Below, one piece after another: positions 9,001 to 18,164 of a DNA stretch of 64,000 nucleotides. The stretch covers positions 38,834,438 through 38,898,437 of the forward strand of contig NC_087071.1 in the NCBI RefSeq assembly GCF_963678635.1, given 5' to 3'. Made by a program: the position numbers and the translations under genes. This stretch comes from Symsagittifera roscoffensis (Eukaryota > Xenacoelomorpha > Acoela > Convolutidae). Under the pieces are notes generated by a model. It saw only the letters and a list, made by a program, of their open reading frames with translations. It was not told the DNA's origin and did not search any database. Numbering within the stretch: position 1 is the stretch's first letter; each line of letters opens with the position of its first letter.

Positions 9001-12000
9001 CGAGTCTTCATCCCACTCTTTACGCTCCCCGGACAATTTCCCTTCTCCGGTTTCGTCTTCTTCCATGAATCTGGACCACTCCCCGGACTCTTGATCTAGT
9101 CCCAGGTGTCCAACTTCTTCTCTGAATGTTACTTTCTTATCCCTGACTTTTGTCTGCTCCAGAATTTTTTCGGGGATTTTTTCAACTAGTGATCGCACGA
9201 CTTCCTTGCTATCAGTGATGCTTCCTTTTGAGACATCAGTATTGTTCACTGTTTCTTCTCTCCGAAGTATGGTTAGTTCCGGTGCCTCCTGACCTTTCCC
9301 TTGGATCACGGGCTTGTCATCTGATAGTTTCTCAAGCAACCTCATTAAGTCTTCATCTATTCGGACCGTTCCCTCCTCTACCTGGATGAGATCATAACCT
9401 TTTGCCTTGAGTGTTTCCCTCACGATCTTGGATTTGAGCATTATTCCTATCGGAATCCCTCTGCTTTTCTTCAAGATGGTCTTTTCAAGAGGCTCTTCCG
9501 GCAATTCGGGATGATCTTCAATCGGTTTGCCTGATTTGTCCAGCCATCTCGTGAGTGGAAGACTGTCGTACGTTTCTTTGTCCATGAAGGAGAAGCCGTC
9601 TTTGATCTCAGGTCTGTCCGCCTCTCTTTGTTCTTGCCTCTCGTAGAACTCCGTCTTCTTACTCAAGCTGTCAGCATTTTGATGTTTATCTCGTGTTCTG
9701 TGCTCAATTATCATGTTGTATCCATCCAAGCGAACTATCCACCTCCCAATATAGCTCTGGTCCATTGAGTACGTTTTCAGCCAGCTTAGTGCTCGGTTGT
9801 CGACTCGCAGCTTGAAGGGCTCACTGCCTAAGTATGCTCTGTATTTTTCGACAAAGGTGACCACCGCAAACATCTCTGCTTTCGGTGCCCCGTACTTCAT
9901 TTCTGTGTCACTTAGGACCTTGCTCCCGTATGCTATTGGTCTCAAGACTGTTTTCCCATTCCATTCTTGTTCTTGATGGAGAATCCCAGAAATAGCGACT
10001 ACTGATGCATCCGTGTCTAGCACGTACATCCCTTTCTCAGTCGGCATACCCAGTACTGGTGCCTCACATAGCTCTTTCTTTATTCTCTGGAATGACTCTT
10101 CTGCCGCGTTGTTCCACGTGAACTTCTTGCCCTTATGTCTCATTAGTTGTTGCATCGGGTATACCTTGTCCGCATAGCCCTTGATGAATTCTCTATAATA
10201 GTTGGCGAAACCCAGGAAGCTCATCAGCTGGTGCTCCGTCTTCGGTGATTTCCAGGTTAGGACTGCTTCCACGGCGTCTGGATCAGGTCTGATGCCGTGC
10301 TTATCTACCATCCTTCCCAAGTATTTAATCGAGTCCTTGAGTATCTCGCACTTTGATGGTTTACACTTCAGCCCCGATCTTTTCATGCACGCGAACACCT
10401 CGTCAAGCCTCTCGATGTGGTCTTTTAGTGTTGGCGTTGCTATTACCACGTCGTCCACGTAGCACATTACCAGGTTGCCGTACTTCTTCGTCACGCCTAT
10501 CAACGCGTGTGCCATCAGCCGCTGAAACGTGGCTGTTGCATTGCAGAGTCCAAACGGCATCCGTTTCCATTGAAACAGACCCAACTCACAGGCGAACCCT
10601 GTCTTGTCCCTGTCTTGCTTCCTTAATGGTACCTGCCAAAAGGCCGAGCCTAAATCAAGAGTCGTAAAAAATTTCGCATCACCTAACTTCGAGAGGCTCT
10701 CATCAATTCTAGGTATGGGATAGGCATCCTTCACCGTGACGGAGTTCAGGTATCGAAAGTCACAACAAAACCTTAACTGGTCGCCTTTCTTTTTGGCCAT
10801 CACTACTCCACACGCCCACGGTGACTTGGATGGTTCTATCATGTCATACTCTAGTAACGTTTCGATTTCTTTTCTACACGCGTCCGATTTGTGTGGGGTC
10901 ATGCGCCTCGCCCCCTCCCTGTGTGGTACCGCGTTTTCCTCAAGTTCAATTTCATGTTCAACAAAATTACAACACCCGATATCCGCCTTATGCCTTGAAA
11001 AAACCTCCTCGTTTCGCTCTAGTACGTCCTTGATAGCTTCGAGCTGTTCATCTTTCAGTTTGCCCCTTAAATGTTCAATCTCCGGCAGAACCGGTTTATC
11101 AATTTGCATTTCATCTAGTGTGAGTCGCTCTGGAAAGTTCGAACAGCTCGAAAGCCCATCGTCCGTTTCTGACTTAAGTGATTTGATAAGACCTGAAGAA
11201 TCTTTTATTCTCTGCAATCGTCTCAAGATACAAATTTTGTCCCTGTGGTTGGGACAATCAACAACTTCATTTTGTTTTGAGTTTTCAATTGTTTCATATC
11301 GAGTTTTAACCGGTAAAGCATAACCCAGTTTCCGCCCTCTCTGTATCGTGATCGGTATATCAAGGGTATTCAACAAGACACTGACGCAGAGGCCGCTCTT
11401 CGTTATCGAAAATGATCTTCCTAAAACAGCAGCGCTTTGACTATTAGGATTTGGAACTATACACACTTGCTTGTTATCGCTTAGTTCATTATAATTTTTC
11501 ATCCTCAAGCTTACAATTGCCGCTTCATTAGCTTTTAACCTCACTCTCCTACTCAAGAATACCGGTGCTTTGTTTTCATTTGCCATTATTAAATTTACCG
11601 GTTTGATTGCGTACCTCCTATCCGGGTTCCGTATCCTGAACATTGCATTATTTAGATCAATCGTTACGTCGAAATTCCTGATGAAGTCTCTGCCCAAAAT
11701 GAATTGGTCAGATTCATCTAGGTTTTCTACCACGATGAAGCTCATCCACAGGTTACGTTCCCCCAAATTGAGGGCTATTATCGGCGTCCTGCCCAGCACC
11801 CGTAGGGCCCCTTTGTTTGCAGCTGACAGCCGTATTCTCGAGTCTATCAAGTCACCTTTGTCAAAGCCCATCTTTTCCCATGTTTCGATTGGTATGACGC
11901 TCAAGACTGCTCCCGTGTCAAGTAATCCACGCAACTGAGTCTTTTTGCCATTTATGTCTAGCACGTGCCCTGTCACGTCTGCTTCCGTCCCGATGTGCAT

Positions 12001-14886
12001 TGCATCTTCTTCAAGCATGGCACAGTGTCCGATCGATCTTACTTTCAATTCTTCTTTCCCTACATAGATTTGTCCAATTAGGTCTTCGTCGCATGTTATC
12101 ATCGTCTTGGTATAGATGTTGATTCCATCTATATTTAGCATGACCTCGTGTGGACCATAAGCTTCAGTGTACCTATTATCAACACGTACCGATTTGCTGC
12201 CCCCTCTCGTGAGTAGTGCCCTGAGCGCTCTAGAAGTCGTTTGTGGACTTATTCCACTCAAGTAGTCTGCATACACGTCAATGTGCATTATCGTCTGGTC
12301 GCTCGGCTCGCTCAAGTTTCTGGTTACCTCGTGTCCGCCCACTGTGATTATCGACATTATTCTTGCTCCGATTTTCGATATTCCAAAAGGTTTACCTGTC
12401 ACCATCTTCACGGTGTTACAATTCCCGGTCTTCATTGAGCCCGTTCTAGCCTCTGGTATTGAGTTCGATCCGGTTAATGCTCCGTTAAAATTCTGTCTTT
12501 CGATCTCCAACTTTAGTCGTTGCTCTATTTCTTTCGCAGCCAGATCTTGTTTCACTTTGGCAATTGCTTCCGTCGCCGCTTTCTCATAATTTATCTCTAG
12601 AGAACTTCCGGCCGCGGACTCTAACGCACCGCTAACATGTGTCACAGCTTTCACTGTCTTCGTCGGCAATTCGGTGTTTGGTGCCCCCAAGTTCCTAGAT
12701 TCAAACTCGTTTTGCCTGTTCCGCTGATTCTGCACCGCCGCTAATGCCAACTTATGTTTGGGGTGATTCTGGTCCTTGACCGCTTCCCAGAACAAGGGAC
12801 AATCCATTCTGAAGTGCCCCTCCTGGTTACAGAAGAAGCACCTGGCGCCTATCTTGATGATTAAGCCATTATAGTACTCGTGTTCCTCCATCTGGCTCAT
12901 ATCCTCTTCATCCGGTGCATAACCTAGGCTCTTCATGCCTTGTTTGTACGTTGTGCAGTCAGCCACATGATGATCCGCTGACCCGCAGTTCGCGCATGAT
13001 CTGCGCTTGTCCATATCATCTCTAGGTTTGTACCATGATGACCTCTGGGGTTGGCTTCCCCCTTGCGTGTTCCTGTTTTCGGAATATGAGTACTTCTTAG
13101 GTTTCATCAGCATGTATTCTCTTGATTTCTGTCTCATTTCTTCTGGGGTGGGTGCGCTGTCCTTCGACAATGTGTAGTATGTTGCTAACATTGTCCTTAA
13201 GTCATCACTTTTCACCCCATCGATGAACTTCGAGGCAATGCTAAAGTTCCGTCTATTTGTCGACTCCTCTGGGTCACTCCTCCTTCTCAAGCTCTCGAGG
13301 TCATCTAGGAACCGATCTATTGACTCGTCGTCCCTCTGCCTTCTCTTTTCAAATCGCATCATCGCTTGGTGACCCTTCATGCCTGACCCGAACCGATTCA
13401 GCAATATCTCGAAGATCTTGTCCGCGGTGTCGCGTTCTTCCTCCTTCTTTGCGACCACGCATTTTAATGCCGTTCCTTCCAAGTTGCTCAGTATGGCTGT
13501 ACATGCTTGTCTTTCGTCACTCAAGTTATCTTGTTCTAGATGTAATCTCATCACTTCCACCCAAGTGTCAATGCATCCATCGGAGTCGTCCTTGAATTCT
13601 TTTGGCTTCTTGAATGTCTTTCTTGATTTTCCCTCTCTCCTGTCGCTCGAGTCAGTGTTCCTCGTGGCGAAGGCCTCTAGAGTCCTGTTCATCATCTCCC
13701 AAGTGCTGGCCCATGTCATAGCATCCGGTCCTGTGTTGCTGTTAGCTGTTGAATCTCCCGGAGCAGTCGTTGTATTCGACGTTCCATTCTTCATTATTGT
13801 TTTCGCAGCTGTTGGTGCTATGCTTATCGCATCCCTGGTTAAGGGCAACGGTGTCGATTGTCGTTTGTTCCTTTGTGGTTCTGCAAAGTCGACTCTGGTG
13901 CCTTGCGTACGATCCGCTGCCGGTCTTTCTTGTGGAGTAGAACCTCTCAAGATTGCATCCAACTTCGCCTGTATTGCACACGAACTCTCGGCTTGACTCT
14001 TGCTCATTGTGTCCATTCTCCTTTCCAGGCTCCCTAATTGGCTGTTAACATCATCATATCGGTTCTTCAACTGTTGCATGTCTGTTTTGATGTTCTTTTC
14101 TCGTTCTTCATTGGTGGCTTCTACCTTGTCTGACATCTCCTTGAGTCTCTCCTCTGTTGCCTTAGCCAGGTTAAAATAACTGTCTAGATACTCGTGCTTG
14201 TTGTATCTTATTTCCTTTTTTATCACCTCTCTGTCTTCTTCACTGTGCTTAAGTCTTTTGTCAATCTGATTTAATTTCGCCAACAAGTCACCCAGCTCAA
14301 TGGTAGTCTCTTCATGGTCAGCTGTCGGTCTCTCTTCGGCCGTAGCCTCTGCTTTAGCTTGTTCCTCTCTTGGATTGGCTTCTGAGGTCTTCGTGCTCAC
14401 TGTCCCAAACGTTCGTGCTCTTTCTGCTTTTGGTTCTTCAATCACGTTTTCTTTTGTTTTTATTCCGAACATTATTCCCAATTTTTCCGTAAAAGATGTC
14501 CTCTTTACTTGAGAGTCTTCTTTCACCGTTTCTTCGGTGTTGCTTATTGCATCTTCCGCGTCATCTATCGGTGAGAACTCTATGGGTTTCTGGTTCGGTT
14601 CCTCTGCATTGGGCATTGGAGTTGACTCTGTCGCCATCTTCCTTGTTTCATCCACACTTTGATCGGGTGTCTCTAGATCAATCTCGATGGTGGGTTCTAC
14701 TCGCTCCCCTTCCGTGCCCTCTTTCGCCCTGTTCTCCGCTGTACTCCTTGTGCTGACCATGTTAACTGAAAAGTTCGTCTTCGTTATCTTTGGGCCCGTT
14801 GATGTCGTTCCGCGCAGCGATGAATTATATTTCGTGTTTGATCCACTTGACCTTTTTTCGAGCACCGGTACCCTACTCCGCCTCAT
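6079..14886 (-). CDS. Gag-Pol polyprotein of element 1 with C-terminal macro-domain-like tail (2,935 aa)
   Basis: One frame without a gag/pol frameshift. Order: acidic and coiled-coil-rich N-terminus; capsid-like region; two CCHC zinc knuckles starting at Cys631 and Cys683 (C-x2-C-x4-H-x4-C); aspartic protease DTG at Asp990; reverse transcriptase with YVDD (Asp1478/1479); RNase H (DTD at 1624-1626); an unusually long acidic linker of several hundred residues; integrase with an HHCC finger and a D,D(35)E core at Asp2232, Asp2291 and Glu2327; a GPF motif; an acidic tail; and a final domain from about residue 2775. That last domain has the strand/helix pattern of TARG1/OARD1-like macro domains, with recognisable CIT-AD, FLVTR and SMP-YDPNRG segments, but the GAG loop is replaced. 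Domain order places it in Ty3/gypsy (Metaviridae). The first Met is taken; a second Met at residue 43 is an alternative start. Confidence 0.93.
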   Translation of the reverse strand: MRRSRVPVLEKRSSGSNTKYNSSLRGTTSTGPKITKTNFSVNMVSTRSTAENRAKEGTEGERVEPTIEIDLETPDQSVDETRKMATESTPMPNAEEPNQKPIEFSPIDDAEDAISNTEETVKEDSQVKRTSFTEKLGIMFGIKTKENVIEEPKAERARTFGTVSTKTSEANPREEQAKAEATAEERPTADHEETTIELGDLLAKLNQIDKRLKHSEEDREVIKKEIRYNKHEYLDSYFNLAKATEERLKEMSDKVEATNEEREKNIKTDMQQLKNRYDDVNSQLGSLERRMDTMSKSQAESSCAIQAKLDAILRGSTPQERPAADRTQGTRVDFAEPQRNKRQSTPLPLTRDAISIAPTAAKTIMKNGTSNTTTAPGDSTANSNTGPDAMTWASTWEMMNRTLEAFATRNTDSSDRREGKSRKTFKKPKEFKDDSDGCIDTWVEVMRLHLEQDNLSDERQACTAILSNLEGTALKCVVAKKEEERDTADKIFEILLNRFGSGMKGHQAMMRFEKRRQRDDESIDRFLDDLESLRRRSDPEESTNRRNFSIASKFIDGVKSDDLRTMLATYYTLSKDSAPTPEEMRQKSREYMLMKPKKYSYSENRNTQGGSQPQRSSWYKPRDDMDKRRSCANCGSADHHVADCTTYKQGMKSLGYAPDEEDMSQMEEHEYYNGLIIKIGARCFFCNQEGHFRMDCPLFWEAVKDQNHPKHKLALAAVQNQRNRQNEFESRNLGAPNTELPTKTVKAVTHVSGALESAAGSSLEINYEKAATEAIAKVKQDLAAKEIEQRLKLEIERQNFNGALTGSNSIPEARTGSMKTGNCNTVKMVTGKPFGISKIGARIMSIITVGGHEVTRNLSEPSDQTIMHIDVYADYLSGISPQTTSRALRALLTRGGSKSVRVDNRYTEAYGPHEVMLNIDGINIYTKTMITCDEDLIGQIYVGKEELKVRSIGHCAMLEEDAMHIGTEADVTGHVLDINGKKTQLRGLLDTGAVLSVIPIETWEKMGFDKGDLIDSRIRLSAANKGALRVLGRTPIIALNLGERNLWMSFIVVENLDESDQFILGRDFIRNFDVTIDLNNAMFRIRNPDRRYAIKPVNLIMANENKAPVFLSRRVRLKANEAAIVSLRMKNYNELSDNKQVCIVPNPNSQSAAVLGRSFSITKSGLCVSVLLNTLDIPITIQRGRKLGYALPVKTRYETIENSKQNEVVDCPNHRDKICILRRLQRIKDSSGLIKSLKSETDDGLSSCSNFPERLTLDEMQIDKPVLPEIEHLRGKLKDEQLEAIKDVLERNEEVFSRHKADIGCCNFVEHEIELEENAVPHREGARRMTPHKSDACRKEIETLLEYDMIEPSKSPWACGVVMAKKKGDQLRFCCDFRYLNSVTVKDAYPIPRIDESLSKLGDAKFFTTLDLGSAFWQVPLRKQDRDKTGFACELGLFQWKRMPFGLCNATATFQRLMAHALIGVTKKYGNLVMCYVDDVVIATPTLKDHIERLDEVFACMKRSGLKCKPSKCEILKDSIKYLGRMVDKHGIRPDPDAVEAVLTWKSPKTEHQLMSFLGFANYYREFIKGYADKVYPMQQLMRHKGKKFTWNNAAEESFQRIKKELCEAPVLGMPTEKGMYVLDTDASVVAISGILHQEQEWNGKTVLRPIAYGSKVLSDTEMKYGAPKAEMFAVVTFVEKYRAYLGSEPFKLRVDNRALSWLKTYSMDQSYIGRWIVRLDGYNMIIEHRTRDKHQNADSLSKKTEFYERQEQREADRPEIKDGFSFMDKETYDSLPLTRWLDKSGKPIEDHPELPEEPLEKTILKKSRGIPIGIMLKSKIVRETLKAKGYDLIQVEEGTVRIDEDLMRLLEKLSDDKPVIQGKGQEAPELTILRREETVNNTDVSKGSITDSKEVVRSLVEKIPEKILEQTKVRDKKVTFREEVGHLGLDQESGEWSRFMEEDETGEGKLSGERKEWDEDSDESSEDQDSLCMILAEEKIRQHDRELQTDPSSGTYNLEIQEVRGGEELEKIAVSRKPLRELSCNSNVRTNLVPEDDMKIVKRMICVKLSDDIHNPGEMNGQIMALKEHVKARYRLSDLIRAQKNDKMTSNLSKWIHSGVKEKGELEEDSYKILSQFYKEKRDLLYHTAEGVIACKRRDEEKILHKHNLIILPQLYQTEVLFRSHDQMGHQGIDKVQQRILHRFDWPGMRKACERWVNACLACLQVKDPRKMKFPLKSVESSEFNEVVQIDHQKICMTESGYNQILVIIDHFTKLAEAVPCQTASAEETCDHLITHWISRYGCPMTFQSDNGKAFVGDLTKELMKRSHIAQTHSTTYHPQTNGLVERQNRTLVNMLRVYCSRYMTDWDKYLPQVVGAYNSTQHSTTGISPFMMLTGRERAMPLTFFYPEYEGKRTSPQAYVKEAIKRQQELNELCRRNTAQAQMRQRKKYDEKILRAKPYEVGQYVWVFQNVIPPKGTKKLLKKWRGPFMITEVHQQGRFYRLSTGRAAHYENLKPHIPSPEDWCLPKDMEGLEYLVVEPACEVNEKGTREKNDGNENLSLDDNEKIEVESDAGSFVEEDWNDPEQNEVPKWMEPDRPTPPETRTGNRKRTGMRYNRYGDDFLIDKIQPDKLGDELLSVGELEAGEEWQVIDDGGHYPQDDYSTPELETDLERSEIERRENTNLRILEWMRDVKGESREGQSIQQIDVSAANYMKTEDPLFGWTATDRPLDIPKDNSDPTTSTGTSINIFVRGVGVGLTHTENLMIKKLKEVRETSGLELEEEEPEPTIGRNFKTKFEIPNEYSENIMITDSDFILSNRTSAICITADMSFKSRLEADFKREYQNVEFLFRQRPGLGGIAALPPSVAQVPGKYLCFLVTRVNDRNTIDPEHVILALTRLRDFMIERGIVEVSMPVYDPNRGKLSSRELYAILHVVFAETEIMVHLHKKYYLSIA
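6662..6721 (-). promoter_or_regulatory. Ultraconserved 40-nt block plus hairpin inside pol (element 1)
   Basis: Positions 6662-6701 are identical over 40 nt to 61607-61646 in element 3, although the two elements are otherwise clearly diverged at synonymous sites. On the sense strand it is a purine-rich G tract flanked by GTCC and GACTTACC. Directly upstream (sense) is a 7-bp inverted repeat, ATCGACG/CGTCGAT, around a GGGA loop at 6704-6721. The hairpin is perfect in elements 1 and 2 and has one mismatch in element 3. A cis-acting role (splice site, priming tract or RNA element) is inferred. Confidence 0.5.
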
Positions 14887-15125
14887 TATTTCTATTTACA
14901 ACTGCTTCTATTTACAATTTTATTATATACACGATTCTATTCTAAGGGTAAAAAAAAATATTTTTTGTGGTAACAAATTCTGTACAACGTGTTAAAAACC
15001 TTATCCAATTCTCTTTCTAAAACCTCCGAAAAATTTTCCTTAATTTGGTCTTAACCCTACCTATTTCGATTTGTCTTATTCTGTCTTAAAACGCACTTGT
15101 TGTAATTTGACTTCAATTTCTATAC

Positions 15126-15897
15126 CGTCCCAAGACTATTCGTCACTATCACAGTACTCTCCGTTAGTGTCCTAAGACCCTTGTACCAAGACCACTGTTC
15201 CAAGACTAGTGTCCCAAGACTACTGTCCCAAGACCAGCGTCCCAAGGCTAGTGTCCCAAGACTACCGTCCCAAGGCTAGTGTCCCAAGGCTAGTGTCCCA
15301 AGACTACTGTCCCAAGTGTAGTGTCCCAAGACCAGTGTCCCAAGACTACTGTCCCAAGACTAGTGTCCCAAGGCTAGTGTCCCAAGACTACTGTCCCAAG
15401 ACTAGTGTCCCAAGGGTAGTGTCCCAAGACTAGTGTCCCAAGACTAGTGTCCCAAGGGTAGTGTCCCAAGACCAGTGTCCCAAGGCTGGTGTCCCAAGAC
15501 TAGTGTCCCAAGACTAGTGTCCCAAGACCACTGTCCCAAGACTGTCCCAAGACCACTGTCCCAAGACCCTGTCCCAAGACCACTGTCCCAAGACCCCTGT
15601 CCCAAGACCCTGTCCCAAGACCACTGTCCCAAGACCCTGTCCCAAGACCCTGTCCCAAGACCCTGTCCCAAGACCACTGTCCCAAGACCACTGTCCCAAG
15701 ACCCTGTCCCAAGACCACTGTCCCAAGACCCTGTCCCAAGACCCTGTCCCAAGACCACTGTCCCAAGACCACTGTCCCAAGACCCTGTCCCAAGACCACT
15801 GTCCCAAGACCCTGTCCCAAGACCACTGTCCCAAGACCCTGTCCCAAGACCACTATCCCAAGACTGCTCTGTCCCAAGACTTCTTCGGTCTTGTCCC
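15126..15897. repeat. Minisatellite, 13-15 bp units of the CTGTCCCAAGACCA type
   Basis: Roughly fifty units built on the core GTCCCAAGAC with variable two- to five-base spacers (TAGT, TACT, CACT, CCT). The left half is heterogeneous (TAGT/TACT variants). The right half is more homogeneous (CACT and CCT variants), as expected if the array expanded on the gag-distal side. The array opens long spurious frames on both strands. It lies wholly within the element-1 leader. Confidence 0.95.
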
Positions 15898-16724
15898 AAT
15901 ACTCGTCACGGAGTGTCTTCCTCGTTGTAGGGTCTTCTTGAACCACCGTACCTTGTACCACCACTCAAGCTCTAGTAAAATTTTCCCAAAAACCCTCTCT
16001 TAAAAGCCAAATGCTGACCCCCCTCTTCTTTTTGGTTGTTTCTATTTCAATGTAGGTGCGCAGGTATCTTGTGATCACCTGTTCGTATAAAACCAAACAC
16101 AAATCCTCAATAAAATGCAACAAAAATTTTAAGTAAGAAAAATAATAAAAACAGAAAAATGAGCCCACCTAAAATTTAAAGGTGACCAATGTCTACCTTT
16201 CGTCTAAAAAAAATGTCTGGTACCTAATTGCCACGCGTTTTCCTCCCCCCACTAGTGATCTTATGGGGTATCACAAAAGCTGTCTATATCCGGTCCCCCC
16301 TACCAAACCAACCAGCGTACCAGCCTTAACTCGAGTTGGATTTTGGATCTCCACCTAATATTACCAACGCGTGTTAATTTCTAATGTAACTAAGTCAACG
16401 ATGTCGACTAATTAGTTACTCTAATTTCCCCCTTTTTGCAATTTACAACCGCCAACCTCTAGCCTAACCAGTCCCCCTTCTAACCTCCCCCCTTTCTAGC
16501 CCCCCTTCTTAAGCCTAAAAATTACTTTAAGCGCCGGGTGCTAAACCTCTCAAGAGAAAACCGTAGACCTGTTTCCAGGCCTGCTCAAGTAAAAACGTTC
16601 CTCAAAACTGGGGGATTTCGCTTATCCAATTTTACACTTATCTCCTATAATGTAATGTGGATTCTAACGATACCCGTTCTGCCCAACTCGAGAACTCGAG
16701 AATTGCCAAATCCTTCTTGGCTGC

Positions 16725-16851
16725 TTTCCCACTCGACTGGTCACCTGTTCCAGTCCAGTCTCCTATTGGTTCAGCCAAGTGTCCCTGAACCACTTTCCCA
16801 CTCGGCTGGTCACCTCTTCCAGTCAAGTCTCCTATTGGTTCAGCTCAGTTC
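16725..16851. repeat. About 70-bp imperfect tandem duplication in the element-1 leader
   Basis: Two adjacent copies begin TTTCCCACTCG and end CTCCTATTGGTTCAGC, with a few substitutions between them. No coding content. Confidence 0.75.
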
Positions 16852-17309
16852 CAAGCTATCTGAAAACCCTTGACAACGCCCCACTTCGGGCACTTTATTC
16901 AGTTTACTGGTTTAAATTGCTAGGTTGATCGAAACGATCGAACTTGTAAAACAGTATGGGTATACTATTTAATTAATATAAAGGTTTGATCCAACTAATC
17001 TGGTGTCAAAGTCACTGTCTTTTTTCGTTTTATGGTTTTTGTTCCTTTTTCTATTCTTTTTTGGTTTTTGTTTTGCTTTTTGTCTTTTTGCTCGTGTTTT
17101 TGTCCCCCTAGTTGCCCCCCTTTACTCGGTTAGCTAAGCCTCGTTCGGAGAGCGTACCAGGAAATTTTCTCGAGTTTTCTTAAAAAGCTATCACGGTACA
17201 ACCGGAAGGTTTGCACGTTCCTGTCGAACCGTACCGCCGGTACTCTAGAATGGGCATTCAGCCCGAAGCTGTCTCAAGTGGGTTCGACTCCGTAGTCTTG
17301 ATGTCGTAA

Positions 17310-17336
17310 ACACCCAGGAGCGCCATAAAAACACTA
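17310..17336 (-). promoter_or_regulatory. Possible primer-binding site of element 1
   Basis: On the sense strand the LTR end GAATGTTACA is followed after about 11 nt by TGGCGCTCCTGGGTG, which starts with the TGG expected opposite a tRNA 3' CCA. Element 2 keeps the same TTTTTATGGC context next to its LTR (53355-53373) with a diverged body. The 11-nt gap is long for a PBS, and I cannot assign a tRNA, so this is tentative. Confidence 0.35.
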
Positions 17337-17750
17337 TGTAACATTCGTCTACTACAGTCACACATGAGGCTTAAGAAAAATAGGCCCTATAACTATTGGC
17401 TCAGGAGTCAGGGACACTATCTCTTGTGTTTTTCCACCTCAAATCAGTCGGAGCCAATTCGGATCGCTTGTGACATGAGACTACGACCCGCTACTGCTTA
17501 AGGCTACTACCAAAATATCCCCCCACTCTAGAATTAAGAACGTCCCCATACTTAGGTCTCAAAATACCCAAAATACATGAACGCCGTTAAAAACCGGGTT
17601 GGAACAATCCGTTAAGTTGCTTTTTTATTAGACAGTGGAACTTTGATCCATTTCAGATGGATCAACCTAAAACTCGCCTTACCTCAACATAACAATCATA
17701 AAACACACTCTAGAAATTTAAATTAAGGACTCACATGTTGGTGCGCTCAA
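17337..17750 (-). repeat. 5' LTR of element 1 (LTR family alpha), right boundary unresolved
   Basis: It starts on the plus strand with TGTAACATTCG, the same terminus as LTRs B and C, next to the leader and PBS-like site. An inverted fragment of the same LTR lies at 47237-47438, and another relic flanks the hAT element (to 22973 and from 24943). It contains the palindrome TTGATCCAT...ATGGATCAA near 17644-17665. The partner 3' LTR is outside the window, so the far end is not located; it must lie before the gene piece at 18165. Confidence 0.65.
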
Positions 17751-18164
17751 GCACAGGAAGTAATTAAATGGGTGAGCAACTCTAGAATTAACTATGGTAA
17801 CTAGATAAGTTCAATGTTTATCAGTTTGAACGACAAAGGTAAGTTTGAACTCAAGAACGAAGTTTTATATGAACCATTGGGACACTCAAGCTGTCCACCT
17901 TTCCGCCGAAGGTTCACTCTGGTCCAGTTTGAATAATCGCTCTCTCGGGGATACTCTGTCTTCTATTTCAGATAGGACAGCTCTACTCTTGTTCACTATG
18001 ATGGAAATTGCGAATAGCAATTTCCCACTCGTTTTTATTTGACAACTTCCCCGCAATTGTTCTAAAATTGTTCTGATTTCTTTTTCTGATTTTCAGTTAT
18101 CGCGAGAAAATCGTGCATGACATGTTCCATTCGAAATTTTTAAAAATTAAATTTCACTCCAAAA
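17751..18164. other. Unassigned sequence between LTR and lipase-maturation-factor piece
   Basis: Possibly the rest of the alpha LTR and/or intron sequence of the adjacent gene. I looked on the minus strand for the next lipase maturation factor exon and did not find one. Confidence 0.4.

Larger units (their letters stand above)
14887..17336 (-). other. 5' leader of element 1 (non-coding)
   Basis: This is 2.45 kb between the 5' LTR and the gag start. It contains the minisatellite at 15126-15897 and a roughly 70-bp imperfect tandem duplication at 16725-16851 (each copy has TTTCCCACTCG and CTCCTATTGGTTCAGC). A T-rich stretch lies at 17015-17105. I see no long open frame apart from those made by the minisatellite periodicity. 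The corresponding leader of element 2 also carries a minisatellite of unrelated sequence. Confidence 0.7.
1..17750 (-). mobile_element. Element 1: giant Ty3/gypsy-type LTR retrotransposon, apparently intact, runs off the left edge
   Basis: Reading right to left it holds an LTR (from 17337), a 2.45-kb leader with a minisatellite, an uninterrupted Gag-Pol frame, a spacer, and an uninterrupted ORF2 that leaves the window. Both long frames lack stops over more than 14 kb, so the copy is probably young or still active. The 3' part of ORF2 and the 3' LTR lie to the left of the window. Element 2 carries about 3.2 kb of ORF2 beyond the equivalent of this edge, so the full unit is estimated at over 20 kb. 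The right end of the 5' LTR is not resolved; 17750 is a conservative limit. Confidence 0.85.

Noticed and set aside
15126-15897. CRISPR-like array of short repeats
   Set aside because: The units are contiguous, variable in length and have no unique spacers; the setting is an animal retrotransposon leader.
15209-15964. Long overlapping open frames on both strands (MSQD.../MGQW...-type repeats)
   Set aside because: They come from the minisatellite period and have no independent coding signal.
17260-17300. GGGTTCGACTCC, like a tRNA T-loop
   Set aside because: No matching acceptor, D-arm or anticodon stems nearby; it lies next to the LTR/PBS of element 1.
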